Assembly (NCBI RefSeq): GCF_014284155.1
Contig: NZ_JACOFZ010000001.1
Coordinates: 1,382,545-1,446,544, forward strand
DNA length: 64,000 nt
Direction: 5' to 3'
From: Affinundibacterium nitidum
GTDB taxonomy: Bacteria; Pseudomonadota; Gammaproteobacteria; Burkholderiales; Burkholderiaceae_D
Shown here: in pieces, positions 47,418 through 57,482 of the stretch
Position numbering within the stretch: position 1 is the first letter of the stretch
Layout of the letters: each line of letters starts with the position of its first letter
Made by a program: the position numbers and the translations under genes
Notes under the pieces: generated by a model
Told to the model about the DNA's origin: nothing
What the model saw: only the letters and a program-made list of their open reading frames with translations
The model's database searches: none

Positions 47418-48302
47418 TTAGTGAGAAACTTCGGGCACAACGAACTCCTTTACACAAAGCTGCCAGTTCGCTCTATCCAAACAAGGTTTAATTGCAGCGT
47501 CCCATGCATTTTCTGTTTTCAATGCACAAGCTTGTTCGATAGCGTTCAAACAAGCTTGCTGCGCGGCTTTGAAACGTTGATCTAACCAGCGGTTACGGGC
47601 AAACAACTCCCGCCATTTCTCCACTTCAAGTTGCGAGTAAACACGCGGCAAATTTGAAGTTATGCCACGCTGCCAATGGCGGCCTAAATCTGTCGATTCA
47701 AAATACAGAAACTGTTGGTAGTCAAGCGGATTAGTTAATTCTAATTGCAAACGTTGACCATCGGAATTGATGCGCCCACGATGATAGCCAAAATTGTTAA
47801 TTGCGATGCGGTGTTCCGCCACTTCATTCGGGTCATGCAAGCTATTCAGGGCGCCAGGAAATAAATTTTGCGAGAAGGTTTTTCCGCCATCTACACTTAT
47901 CAACAATTGTTCTCCGCCGAGTTTTCCTTCGGCGTCCTTAAAGCGATATACGGTATTTTCCGCGAAATAAAAAATCGCATTGTCGCTCATCACAACATTG
48001 CGGCAATCCGGTCTATCATCATGAAAACCTATCACCTGCTTAGGTCCAATCACGGTATGATCGCCTTCAATGATCGTGAAACCATAGGCATATGCAAAGT
48101 GATCGGAAATACGACCATAATGTGTCTCCTCATATGCGCCGAGCGAAAGACGTTCCAAGCGACCACGATGACCTTCAAAGCGCATCGTCAGATTAGATTT
48201 AAGAGTGCAATCGACGCGGTCACTGGCAGAAACGGAAGTGCCAACACACATACACACTATAAGTGTACAGACGCCCAATAAAAAATTGAAATTTACAAAC
48301 AT
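47418..48302 (-). CDS. Exported Asp-box protein of unknown function
   Basis: A 294-residue protein with a signal peptide ending near SVSAS. Two Asp-box-like beta-hairpins are visible, SVDGGKTF and STDLGRHW, the repeat found in sialidases and other beta-propellers, so a small propeller or propeller fragment is likely. A helical Cys-containing C-terminal region (about 225-290) follows. Catalytic role not evident. Confidence 0.6.
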   Translation of the reverse strand: MFVNFNFLLGVCTLIVCMCVGTSVSASDRVDCTLKSNLTMRFEGHRGRLERLSLGAYEETHYGRISDHFAYAYGFTIIEGDHTVIGPKQVIGFHDDRPDCRNVVMSDNAIFYFAENTVYRFKDAEGKLGGEQLLISVDGGKTFSQNLFPGALNSLHDPNEVAEHRIAINNFGYHRGRINSDGQRLQLELTNPLDYQQFLYFESTDLGRHWQRGITSNLPRVYSQLEVEKWRELFARNRWLDQRFKAAQQACLNAIEQACALKTENAWDAAIKPCLDRANWQLCVKEFVVPEVSH

Positions 48303-48339
48303 TGTCTTTGTTTAACTTTAGTCTCTTGAGTTAATGATC

Positions 48340-50172
48340 TCAATTTAATTTTTCCTCTAGATTTCGGGATAGCTTAACAAGTTCGGTTTGCGCTTTTTGT
48401 ACGCGTACATTCAGATGCTGTGTCATACCAGCCGTCGGCAAAGCACGTATTTTGTCAAAAGCTGCCACATACCAATTCGTCCACACCTCCAAAATGTGTT
48501 TTTCTTTGGCAGCGTCTGCGCCCCCCTTGACTGCTTTCTCACTCAAGGCGAATTCGGTTTGTAATCTGTCCTTAGCATTGACTAGCAGCTCGTCGATGAT
48601 GTGGCCGACCGTTGCTTCATCCGCCGTACTCAAACTGAGCGCAGCGGCTAGTGCACTGATACCAACATTGCGCAACTCAGACTTAGATACTTTGTCTATG
48701 CGATCGAGATCAGTGTGATAAAAAGCGTCGGTGAAATGCCACATCAGAAGACCAGGGATTTTGGCATTGAGGAAAGGCGTATGATCGCTGCCACCTTCGT
48801 AGGGGTTGGCATTGACTTGCCAACCACTCTCCAACGCCTGTTGACGACAGCGGCCCAACAAGAAGTCGGTAAAGTAGTTAGGCATCATGTCGGACTCTTT
48901 TAACACTGAGCCACCCCACTCCGTGTGTTTCTCATTGCCCCGTGTCCATATCGCCGAAGGATCTGGCATTTTTTCAATTAAGAAGCTGCCACCGGTTTTG
49001 CTCACATCTTCACCGACCATATCGAGGCTCAATCCCCATTGTATGCCTGCGGCACGTTTGGGGTTTTCAGCGATGTAACGCGCGGTGGAGTTAATTTCAT
49101 CTCCCCACATAAAAGTGATCGTGCGCTCTGGTGCGATTGCTTTTTGTTGTATCAATTGCGCTGTGACACGTGCCATTTCCGCCAAGGTGCCGACCCCTGT
49201 CGCATTGTCATTGGCACCTGGTTCTTGAACGTGTGCGCTGAAGACAAAGCGTTGATCTGCAAGACTACGACCGCGTGCGTTCGCAATCAAAGTCAGTTCT
49301 TCAGATTCGTATAATTTGGTCTCCACTTTCACTGCTAATTTCACACTCGATTTGGCCAAAGCTTGTTTCAATTTTTCTTTGGCTTGATAGGATAAAACGA
49401 CGGCCCAGATTTGGCGTTTGGCATCGAGGTAAGGGAGCGTTTGAAACTGTATCGAGTTGATGTATTTCTGTGGCTGGGTGTAGGCTGGCATCGCATAGGA
49501 GATGACGCCAATAGCACCGCGTTTCACCGCATTGCCAAACACTGCAGCAGCGGCGTTTTCAACAAAAACAATCTTGCCTTGTACTTCTTTTGCGTCTAAT
49601 TCGGCAGCACTGCCTTTACCAGCGAAGACAACTTCTGCTTCAACGCCCGCCGCTGGCGTGCTCGCAGAATTGACTGCAAGCATATTGCGATTGCTAGCAA
49701 ACTCAAGCAAAGTTGTTTGGTCGCCAACAATACTTAAGCGTCCATCGACTGGCTCCCAAGTGGGGCGCTTCATCTTTTTGGTTTCAATACGATAGGTTAA
49801 AGGGCCATCACTCTCGCCATTCACTTCTTTTTGGTAACCCGCATCTTGCAGAATTTTTTCTACGTGATGAATACTGGCGTTAAACCCCGTGTTACCTGCG
49901 ATACGCCAATATTTCTCGACAAAAGCGACCGTGTTATAGGCATTATCGGCATTGAACTCTTGCCGGAGTTGGCGGTAACTCGGCTCAAAATGAGCTTGAG
50001 CTGGACTTAAGGCTACAGTAGTCGCTATTGCTTGGCTTGCTGTTGGCGTAGCAGTTTGTGCCAATGAAGACGTCGTAGTACTTGCAATAACGAGCATCGC
50101 TAGCAAAGCATGACGCGCTTTCTTGAAATTATCTGCCTTCAAGAAAGGCCCACTATGGTGTAGTTTGAACAT
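48340..50172 (-). CDS. Secreted M28 family zinc peptidase
   Basis: A 610-residue exported peptidase with a signal peptide ending near SSLAQ. It has a PA-domain insertion (about 150-290, VVFAGKGSAAELDAKEVQGKIVFVE) and the dinuclear zinc centre in FSAHVQEPGANDNATG, MWGDEINS and GGSDHTPF. M28 enzymes are aminopeptidases or carboxypeptidases. ATG 50172 has GGGGAAG upstream, so it is preferred to 50199. It lies downstream of the GH31 gene on the same strand, 227 bases away. Confidence 0.87.
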   Translation of the reverse strand: MFKLHHSGPFLKADNFKKARHALLAMLVIASTTTSSLAQTATPTASQAIATTVALSPAQAHFEPSYRQLRQEFNADNAYNTVAFVEKYWRIAGNTGFNASIHHVEKILQDAGYQKEVNGESDGPLTYRIETKKMKRPTWEPVDGRLSIVGDQTTLLEFASNRNMLAVNSASTPAAGVEAEVVFAGKGSAAELDAKEVQGKIVFVENAAAAVFGNAVKRGAIGVISYAMPAYTQPQKYINSIQFQTLPYLDAKRQIWAVVLSYQAKEKLKQALAKSSVKLAVKVETKLYESEELTLIANARGRSLADQRFVFSAHVQEPGANDNATGVGTLAEMARVTAQLIQQKAIAPERTITFMWGDEINSTARYIAENPKRAAGIQWGLSLDMVGEDVSKTGGSFLIEKMPDPSAIWTRGNEKHTEWGGSVLKESDMMPNYFTDFLLGRCRQQALESGWQVNANPYEGGSDHTPFLNAKIPGLLMWHFTDAFYHTDLDRIDKVSKSELRNVGISALAAALSLSTADEATVGHIIDELLVNAKDRLQTEFALSEKAVKGGADAAKEKHILEVWTNWYVAAFDKIRALPTAGMTQHLNVRVQKAQTELVKLSRNLEEKLN

Positions 50173-50398
50173 GCTGTCTTCCCCAAAAATCGACGCCAAA
50201 AGCGTTGGATGTTCGGGGAAGAGTTTAGTTCAATTTCAGGGGTGTCGTCTTAAAATTGTGCTGGCTAAACTGGGAACGCAGACAGCTCACTAAGACGGCG
50301 AGGCCAGCGTCAGTTTTGAGTCTTCCATGATAATGCTGTGTGTTGGGCTGCGGATTTGCCTCCAAGAAGCCATGGTAAGCCCAACACAAGGCGCTTAT

Positions 50399-53300
50399 CT
50401 ATTTGCCGACGCGATCTCCCGCGAAACCGATCACTGTCGCGTTCGCCCAATTGGCGCAAACGGGTGCATTGTTCTTGCTCTTGACGCCCGTCGTTTTCCA
50501 ACTCAGTAAGGAGATTCCACGAATATCGAGCTCTGGTTTGACCACCGCAGGCGCCTCTATGAGACCACTATCGAACAAGAGTTTGCCATCACCGAACACT
50601 TGGAATTGCAAACCACCATTTTGACGGCAGGCATCATCAATACCAACATCAGCACGGAAAGTTTGCCAATTGCCATGCAGACGATAATGCACTTCGCTTG
50701 CATTGACGACGCCTAGACCCTTGCGGAACTTCAAACCATTCATTTGCATCATGCCTTGCTCGTTGCTAGCATGTTTTGCCTTTACCCTGTCCTTCAGCGC
50801 TGCACTGGCGTTTGATTTCCCTAGTAACTCAGCTTGATCTGAGAGCGACACTTGCTGCTGTGCGCGATCTGGGTTCTGTTGTTCGAGCAAGGCAAACTCC
50901 GAGATCGTAATCGGTGGCACAGAAACCGGCGTGAACGCGTTATAAGCGCGCGGCGCGTTCGCTGCATCATTGCTGGTCAACACCATAGGATCTTGCGCAT
51001 TGCCGTCCTCAGCTTGATCGTGTGAACTTAGCACGCGCAATCGGAACAGACGCCCTGCTTTAGCTGCAAACTCCACCCGTTGTTTCGCTTCTTGTTTCTT
51101 CAGTTGCCCCACATAAATTGGCTTACCCCATTCGCCATTGCTATCGGCCATATAGACTTCAAAGTCTTTGACTTGCCCGGCATCCCAATGTTTATCGTTG
51201 CGCGGCGCAATTTCAAAACCTTTAATCAAGCGGCGTTCACCTAATGCCAAGGTAAATTCATGTGGGCCTGTTTTCTGAGATTGATCACGCAAGGTGCGGA
51301 ACCAAGTCCCTGGCTTACCATCGAATGCGTTTTCGAGCGGATGCCCAGGCTCCTCCGCAGGGCGATTCAAGACAATCAAAGAATCTGCTGCTACCACATC
51401 GCCGGTGGCGGGTGCAGCGGGATAATCAGCCGTGCTGGCTAAGCTTAATTCACGAGGAATGAAAAGATCTAAGGCAACTGGCAATCGTACGTCTATCTTC
51501 GCTGTCTTCACATACACTACGCCATACTGATGCGCCGCATCGAAATACCATGCTGATACCGCTTGTTCAAACTCCGCGCGGCTAGCGACTTCTTTTAAAT
51601 CTTGTGCTTGGAGTTGCACGTTTTTTGGTTTGACGCGCGTATGAATTTGAAATTGCTGGACACGCTGCGCTTCCATTCCTTGATAGCTGCCACGCACGCC
51701 ATCTAATTTAATGTGAATATCGCCTGCTTGGTCTTCAGGCGCGAAGACTTGAATCTGCTGGGTACTCTTTTCACCTTGTTGATATTGACGACTTTCACCA
51801 TCATCTTCGTACAAAGTGTAGCTGCTATTGCCATGCGGATAAATGTCCCAGGTTAATACATCCTTGGGTACTTGACCATCGTAGAGCGCGCTAGGATACA
51901 TAGGTAAAATTGCTCCTGCACGTACCATCACCGGTAATTTTTCTAGCGTAACTTGATAGTCGATCAGCTTGCCGTCGGCACCCGCGTTGACGACACGTCC
52001 ATCCCAATAGTCTATCCATTGCCCTTGAGGTAAATACACAGCCTTGCGCCAGCCTTTGCTCGCCGCTTGGCTGCGATACACCGGTGCGATCAACAAATCT
52101 TTCCCGAGGAAGAATTGGTATTTGTAATTCTCATCATTGGCATGCGAGTCATGCGGATGATCCCACATCAAACCACGTACAATTGGCGCGCCACTTTGCT
52201 CGGTATCTTGTGCCAAGGTGTACATATAGGGCATCAAACGCATCTTCAGTTTGAGGTAATCACGATTGATACTGCGATAGGGCTCATCAAACCACCAAGG
52301 ATGTTTGCGTACGTTTTGCGACCAACCCGACATACCCATCAATACTGGCGTAAATGCCTTCCATTGCAAATCGCGCGTATAAGTCTCTGGGCTACCGCCA
52401 AAAATACCATCGACGTCACCCGTTGCATACGCTTGCCCCGACAAACCTGAGCCAATCAAGGTCGGGATATGCCAACGAATATAGTCCCAACTACCGCTTT
52501 GATCGCCGGTCCATGTCACCGCATAGCGTTGCATACCTGCCCAGCCCATGACGGTCCACAAAAAAGGACGGGAGTTGGAGTTTTCTAAAATACCCTGCGC
52601 TGCAGCTTGATTGGCATCGAGTGCAAATTGATAGCCAGCGCCCGTCCAGGCCACATCAAGTTTTTGAGCTCGCGTGCCCGCCGTGCCGACTTCCCACTTA
52701 ATTTTATCGACGCCGTTTTCAGTCCACAAACCTGTGCGGAAACCATATTTTTTCAAGCCGCTCACCACGCCTTGCAAATCGGTGTAACCACAGCCATAGC
52801 CATCATTTGGCAAAATCCAACCACCGGGCATATCGTGCTCACGATACTTAGCGGCTACTGATTGTATAACGTCTGGCGTTTTACCAGTTGGACCATCGCT
52901 CCAGCCTTTGGGGAAAGTGCCGGGCTTTTTGATATTGTCGCCATCGTTATAACAATCGGCATCCCCATATTCGTATGCCCAACGCGGCAACATGCGAGCG
53001 CGACCGGTAAGCGCGGTGTAGCCGTTTAACACTTCTTTGATACTGTCACCGACAAAATAATAAGCATCAAAACGTTTTTCGTTATGAGTGCTAGTGATGA
53101 ATTCGTTGGAACGAAAATCGTAATTACCATTGCTCCAGGTATTGCGTAGAACGCCGTAACCCTTGCTACTCATATAGAACGGCGCGGGACTTGGCCTATC
53201 ATTTTCTTCCCAACCACCGGAATAAGAAACTTCCAGCGATTTGCCCTTGAAAGCATACGCACCGTTTTGCTGACCACCACCGAAGAAGGCTTCATCTGCA

Positions 53301-53797
53301 CTACTCGACAAAGTTTGGAAGCTCGCTTTTTCGCCAATTTCTAATGGCTGCATTTCTTGCCACAAGAGGCTGCGATTATCGGCTTTATACAGGGCTAAAC
53401 GGAAGGGTTTGCGATACACACGCAAAGCCATTGCGGAAGTTTGTATGAGTTGGTAATCCGACTGTTCACTGATCTTGAAATCAACTCGACCGAAATCCTG
53501 TGGGAGAACGATAGGGGCAGCTTTATCACCTGCCCCAACTAACTTGCCATCAAGGCCGACCCAAACGCGAAACATATCTGGACGCAGAATACTAATTTGC
53601 ACGAGATGCCCGCGGTCAGTTTGAATTTGTAACTGTTGTTGGCCACCAATGTTTTCGATCTTCTTGACGTTACCAATACTGCTCGCAATGGCACTGTTTG
53701 GAACGAGGGCGGCGCTAGTCATAACGGCAGACAGGAATATCGACAAGGCTGTGCGCTGAAAGCGAGGGGATAATGATTTGGATGTTGGTTGCAACAT
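50399..53797 (-). CDS. Secreted GH31 glycosidase with DUF5110, F5/8-type and NPCBM modules
   Basis: A 1132-residue exported enzyme. In order: signal peptide (to about SAIASS), N-terminal galactose-mutarotase-like domain, GH31 barrel (about 260-590), DUF5110-like domain (TLYEDDGESRQYQQGE), an F5/8-type (CBM32-like) domain (about 810-940) and a C-terminal NPCBM domain. Candidate catalytic aspartates are in KLDVAWTGAGY (nucleophile) and VTWTGDQSGSW (acid/base). The WTGDQSGSW and RWHIPTLIGSGLSGQ blocks resemble alpha-N-acetylgalactosaminidases of GH31 subfamily 18; that subfamily call is from memory. It probably acts on host or polysaccharide glycans outside the cytoplasm. Confidence 0.88.
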   Translation of the reverse strand: MLQPTSKSLSPRFQRTALSIFLSAVMTSAALVPNSAIASSIGNVKKIENIGGQQQLQIQTDRGHLVQISILRPDMFRVWVGLDGKLVGAGDKAAPIVLPQDFGRVDFKISEQSDYQLIQTSAMALRVYRKPFRLALYKADNRSLLWQEMQPLEIGEKASFQTLSSSADEAFFGGGQQNGAYAFKGKSLEVSYSGGWEENDRPSPAPFYMSSKGYGVLRNTWSNGNYDFRSNEFITSTHNEKRFDAYYFVGDSIKEVLNGYTALTGRARMLPRWAYEYGDADCYNDGDNIKKPGTFPKGWSDGPTGKTPDVIQSVAAKYREHDMPGGWILPNDGYGCGYTDLQGVVSGLKKYGFRTGLWTENGVDKIKWEVGTAGTRAQKLDVAWTGAGYQFALDANQAAAQGILENSNSRPFLWTVMGWAGMQRYAVTWTGDQSGSWDYIRWHIPTLIGSGLSGQAYATGDVDGIFGGSPETYTRDLQWKAFTPVLMGMSGWSQNVRKHPWWFDEPYRSINRDYLKLKMRLMPYMYTLAQDTEQSGAPIVRGLMWDHPHDSHANDENYKYQFFLGKDLLIAPVYRSQAASKGWRKAVYLPQGQWIDYWDGRVVNAGADGKLIDYQVTLEKLPVMVRAGAILPMYPSALYDGQVPKDVLTWDIYPHGNSSYTLYEDDGESRQYQQGEKSTQQIQVFAPEDQAGDIHIKLDGVRGSYQGMEAQRVQQFQIHTRVKPKNVQLQAQDLKEVASRAEFEQAVSAWYFDAAHQYGVVYVKTAKIDVRLPVALDLFIPRELSLASTADYPAAPATGDVVAADSLIVLNRPAEEPGHPLENAFDGKPGTWFRTLRDQSQKTGPHEFTLALGERRLIKGFEIAPRNDKHWDAGQVKDFEVYMADSNGEWGKPIYVGQLKKQEAKQRVEFAAKAGRLFRLRVLSSHDQAEDGNAQDPMVLTSNDAANAPRAYNAFTPVSVPPITISEFALLEQQNPDRAQQQVSLSDQAELLGKSNASAALKDRVKAKHASNEQGMMQMNGLKFRKGLGVVNASEVHYRLHGNWQTFRADVGIDDACRQNGGLQFQVFGDGKLLFDSGLIEAPAVVKPELDIRGISLLSWKTTGVKSKNNAPVCANWANATVIGFAGDRVGK

Positions 53798-53893
53798 AAA
53801 ACACCTTTATTTGATTGGATCAAGCATGTCAGCATGCTACGCATAAAGAGAAAAGCGCAACAGCGAGATTTTTTCGAGGCTCATCAAAAAAAT

Positions 53894-54427
53894 TTAGAGG
53901 GCGATCGCTTTTAAACTTTTTTCTTGACGACCCTGCAAACGCATTAAGCAATTCTGTAAGGCATGCTCACTGTGCTCGGGCTGCCGCGCACCCAAAACCA
54001 CAATCTTGTGCGCGAGATCAGCACAACGAAGCGCTTGACTCACGCAATGTTGAGAATTCCCTACAAAGATGAGTTCATCGAATTTCGTTGGTGCCAAGCT
54101 GCTAGCAGGCACATGATGTGCGTGCAAGGCAAATGCCACGACTGAGGCTTCGAAACGATAACGCTGTCCCTTCAGTTGCACCACATCTTGTGCAAGATGG
54201 GATTGGGTAATGCGATCGCACAAGGCAGCACTACTGCTCCAAGTTTGTTCCTGTGTCTGTGTGTTTTGGCAGGACTGACTCAACTGCACAATCAGGAACG
54301 ATCGATCAATCTTGGTACTTAATTGCAAGGCACCGGTGAGACCACAACGCGCAGTGAACAAGATAAAGTCACGCCGAATTAAAGGAAGCTCAGTACCATG
54401 GTGAAAAATTCGACTTAGTGGCAACAT
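53894..54427 (-). CDS. Hypothetical protein between GH31 and LysR genes
   Basis: A 177-residue frame from ATG 54427, with no membrane segment and several His and Cys residues. No family recognised and no good ribosome site. It is on the same strand as the LysR gene and the GH31 gene and may be a shared transcript member. Only moderately sure it is coding. Confidence 0.45.
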   Translation of the reverse strand: MLPLSRIFHHGTELPLIRRDFILFTARCGLTGALQLSTKIDRSFLIVQLSQSCQNTQTQEQTWSSSAALCDRITQSHLAQDVVQLKGQRYRFEASVVAFALHAHHVPASSLAPTKFDELIFVGNSQHCVSQALRCADLAHKIVVLGARQPEHSEHALQNCLMRLQGRQEKSLKAIAL

Positions 54428-54480
54428 GACCGTCAATCAATACAATCAAAAAGGGAACGAAGGAATTAATGGTATTAAGC

Positions 54481-55365
54481 TCAATGCGAATTAGCTTCAT
54501 TAATCAACCACTGATGAAAAGCTTGGAAGGCTGCGTTCTCTTTCATATCGGCGGCGTAAATTAGGTAGTAGTCCAAACGCAATGGCGTTTGCACATCGAA
54601 AGGTCGAACTAAGCGACCTGCAGCGATGTCGTACTCCACCAACAACGCTTGCCCTAATGCCACGCCTTGTCCATCAATGGCCGCCTGCAAGGCCATTAAA
54701 GCCAGCGTAAATAGAGGACCCTTACGCACTTCCTTATCGGTCACGCCTAAAGTAGAAAACCAAGATTGCCAACTCGGGTAATCAGGGTCATTCATGGCGC
54801 TCACTTCATGCAATAGCGTTTGCTTACTCAAGTCAGCGGGTATGCTTAATGTCTTGGCAATCGCTGGACTACAGACGGGGAAAACCTCGGTCACGATGAA
54901 GGGCTCGATACGAAAATCGGCGAATTGGGTGCGACGAAAATCAATCGAAATATCGCAATCTCGATAACTGCGATCGACTTCAGAAACGATTTCTACGCGA
55001 ACTTGTGGATGACGATTTAAGAATCGGTATAGACGTGGCACCAACCATTTAGAACCAAACGATGGCGGCACACCGACGCGTAATAAGACATTGTTATCGT
55101 TAAGCAGCGCATCTGTCGCTTGCTGGAAAGTTTTAAAACCCTCACGTATGCGTGGCAAGTAACGCTCGCCGGCTTCAGTCAATTTCAAGACGTTATTACT
55201 ACGCTGGAAAAGATCTAAGCCAAGGAAATCTTCGAGCAATTTGATTTGATGGCTAACCGCCGCATTGGTCACATGTAACTCTTCTGCCGCGCGCGTGAAA
55301 TTCAGTCGACGGGCGGCGACTTCAAAAACTTTCAAAGCGTTTAACGGTGGCAGACGTTTAGACAT
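54481..55365 (-). CDS. LysR family transcriptional regulator (GcvA-like)
   Basis: A 294-residue regulator with a helix-turn-helix in LNALKVFEVAARRLNFTRAAEELHVTNAAVSHQIKLLEDFLG and a C-terminal ligand-binding domain. ATG 55365 has TGAGGGT just upstream, better than the Met at 55392. It is divergent from the dgoK operon across about 500 bases and is its likely regulator. It differs from the other LysR at 38663 but is of the same GcvA-like type. Confidence 0.9.
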   Translation of the reverse strand: MSKRLPPLNALKVFEVAARRLNFTRAAEELHVTNAAVSHQIKLLEDFLGLDLFQRSNNVLKLTEAGERYLPRIREGFKTFQQATDALLNDNNVLLRVGVPPSFGSKWLVPRLYRFLNRHPQVRVEIVSEVDRSYRDCDISIDFRRTQFADFRIEPFIVTEVFPVCSPAIAKTLSIPADLSKQTLLHEVSAMNDPDYPSWQSWFSTLGVTDKEVRKGPLFTLALMALQAAIDGQGVALGQALLVEYDIAAGRLVRPFDVQTPLRLDYYLIYAADMKENAAFQAFHQWLINEANSH

Positions 55366-55797
55366 GGGACCCTCATTGAAAAACGATACCATATCAGAAC
55401 TTCATTTAAAAAAACTTAATGAGATCTTGAAATATTATAGGTGTCCAGAATGACTGTTTTTTGCGGCAATCGGTGCTACTATTTTGCTCATTTATTGCCT
55501 AAATAAAACAAATTCGTTTTTTGCCATCGCCTTCGAGAAATGATGCCGCCAAGGAAATAACCCACTAAATCAGCTTTATGGTGGGGATTTTGCTGAGATT
55601 TGCCGCTGGATTTTGTCGGAAATTGGAAAAAATGGATAGTTCAACATCGAGGAAAATTTTGATCGTCAAATATTTCTTAATGACATCTCAAATATTCCTC
55701 GCTTGCGATCACTGATCTGCCCCGTTAAGCTGCGTGACATCTGCTTGGCGAGATATGCGTTCTGCTTTTGTTTTTTAAGCAATGAAGGAGGCATATC
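55366..55797. promoter_or_regulatory. Divergent control region, LysR / dgoK operon
   Basis: This 432-base AT-rich stretch separates LysR from the dgoK operon. It should hold the operon promoter and the LysR sites, but several T-N11-A matches in such AT-rich DNA make any single placement unsafe. No gene other than the short frame at its right edge is seen. Confidence 0.45.
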
Positions 55798-55872
55798 ATG
55801 CTGATAGCGAAGACAGCCGCAAGTCTTGTTTTATTACAGCCAATGCTTTGCAACTACCGTCTTTGCTATTAG
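55798..55872 (+). CDS. Possible 24-residue leader peptide
   Basis: ATG 55798 is preceded by AAGGAGG with a six-base spacer, the strongest ribosome site in the operon. The peptide has 24 residues, a hydrophobic middle (AASLVLLQPML) and a Cys/Tyr-containing end (CNYRLCY), and stops 37 bases before dgoK. It could be a leader that tunes the operon, a small membrane peptide, or chance. Confidence 0.4.
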   Translation: MLIAKTAASLVLLQPMLCNYRLCY

Positions 55873-55909
55873 GCCAAGTACACCCATTTTCATTTAGGTC
55901 TCATTTGAC

Positions 55910-56911
55910 ATGACTCATATCATTACTATTGATACTGGAACTACCAACACGCGCGTTACCTTGTGGCATGACGGCGCTGTGCTTGCTCATCAAGCATGCG
56001 AAGTCGGTGTCCGCGATACCGCGATCACTGGTAACCGTGAAAAGCTACAAAACGGTGTGCGCGAAACCATCGCCAAAACTCTGGCCGCCGCCAGTATCGA
56101 TAGCGAACAAATCGATCTCGTGATTGGCTCCGGCATGATCAGTTCGAACGTCGGGCTATTTGAATTACCTCATGTTCTCGCCCCAGCTGGTTTGCAACAA
56201 CTCGCCCGCGGCATGGTATCGGTCACGATTCCTGAAGTCTTCCCTAAACCTATCTGGTTTGTTCCTGGTGTACGCAATGTAGTCGACAACATCGGCCTAC
56301 ACAATTGCGAAGCCATGGATATGATGCGCGGCGAAGAAGTCGAAGTCATGAGTGTGGTGGACCAACTCGCCATTACAGGTCCAGCCATGATGGTGATGCC
56401 GGGCTCTCACTCTAAATTCGTGTGCATCGATGATAAAAATCGTATCACGGGTTGTGTGACGACATTGGCAGGCGAATTGATGTATGTGATAACCCACAAT
56501 ACCATCCTCGCTCAATCACTCGACTCGCAATTTGCCACTTCCATTAATGAAGAAATGCTATTGGCAGGCGCGCAGTCGGCACAGACCATAGGACTCGGTC
56601 GTACTTGTTTTAATGTACGCACGCTCGATCAATTCACGATTTATGAACGCAATGATCGCGCCAATTTCTTGCTCGGCGCAATATTGGGTGCTGACTTATT
56701 GACCCTCAAGAACAGTACTGCCATCAAAATGCTGCCCGGCACTCCAGTCGTTATCTGTGGCAAACCGATCATGAAAGAGGCCTTAGCGATCTTGATTAAG
56801 AATGATGATTACTTCTCAGGAACAATCACGGTCGTTTCTGATGAAACTCAAGCACATCTCGCAGGCCTAGGTGCGATTTTGGTAGCCAAAGCACGCGGTC
56901 TAATTAAATAG
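55910..56911 (+). CDS. dgoK: 2-dehydro-3-deoxygalactonokinase
   Basis: A 333-residue ASKHA-fold sugar-acid kinase. It has the phosphate-1 loop ITIDTGTTNTRVTLW and a VVMPGSHSKFV block, both typical of DgoK. It phosphorylates 2-keto-3-deoxygalactonate (KDGal), giving the substrate for an aldolase not seen in the window. First full-length gene of the plus-strand catabolic operon. Specificity between galacto and gluco forms cannot be told. Confidence 0.9.
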   Translation: MTHIITIDTGTTNTRVTLWHDGAVLAHQACEVGVRDTAITGNREKLQNGVRETIAKTLAAASIDSEQIDLVIGSGMISSNVGLFELPHVLAPAGLQQLARGMVSVTIPEVFPKPIWFVPGVRNVVDNIGLHNCEAMDMMRGEEVEVMSVVDQLAITGPAMMVMPGSHSKFVCIDDKNRITGCVTTLAGELMYVITHNTILAQSLDSQFATSINEEMLLAGAQSAQTIGLGRTCFNVRTLDQFTIYERNDRANFLLGAILGADLLTLKNSTAIKMLPGTPVVICGKPIMKEALAILIKNDDYFSGTITVVSDETQAHLAGLGAILVAKARGLIK

Positions 56912-57028
56912 ATTTTTTAAGATGGTATCGAGTAAATTTCCGCATAGTTTTTTTAAAACATGCAGCGTATGCTCGTAGCAAAATATCAAAATTACGCAAG
57001 TTTAATTTTAGTGTAGATAGGTAAAACG

Positions 57029-57421
57029 ATGAGCAAAGAAATCACACGTTTTGGGAATATTCCTACAGGCGCGGGCGGTCAACGCTTGCCATTTTCACCC
57101 GCAGTACGTGCGGGAGATTTTGTCTTTTGCTCCGGGCAAGTCGCCATGAAGGAAAACGGTGAAATCGAAACGGGTGGAATCGAATCGCAAACCCGCCGCA
57201 CCATGGAAAATGTGAAGAAAGTTTTAGCATTGGCTGGTTGCGATTTGTCCGATGTCGTCAAAGTCAGCGTTTGGCTCGACGATACACGTGATTTCTGGAC
57301 TTTCAATCGTATTTACAATGAATACTTTGGTGACAATCCACCCGCTCGCTCTTGTGTGCAATCGGCGATGATGGTCGACTGCAAAGTGGAAATCGAAGTG
57401 ACTGCCTACAAACCACTCTAA
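57029..57421 (+). CDS. ridA: RidA family enamine/imine deaminase
   Basis: A 130-residue YjgF/YER057c/UK114-family protein with the active-site Arg in NPPARSCVQ and the C-terminal VEIEVTAYKPL. RidA hydrolyses reactive imines made by PLP-dependent deaminases. Its presence beside a deaminase-type PLP gene (61612) fits this role. Confidence 0.92.
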   Translation: MSKEITRFGNIPTGAGGQRLPFSPAVRAGDFVFCSGQVAMKENGEIETGGIESQTRRTMENVKKVLALAGCDLSDVVKVSVWLDDTRDFWTFNRIYNEYFGDNPPARSCVQSAMMVDCKVEIEVTAYKPL

Positions 57422-57482
57422 GTTTTTCACGCACCAATCTGATCAAAGAAATTCACCGTTAAAAATAAGAAGCGAGATCTGT

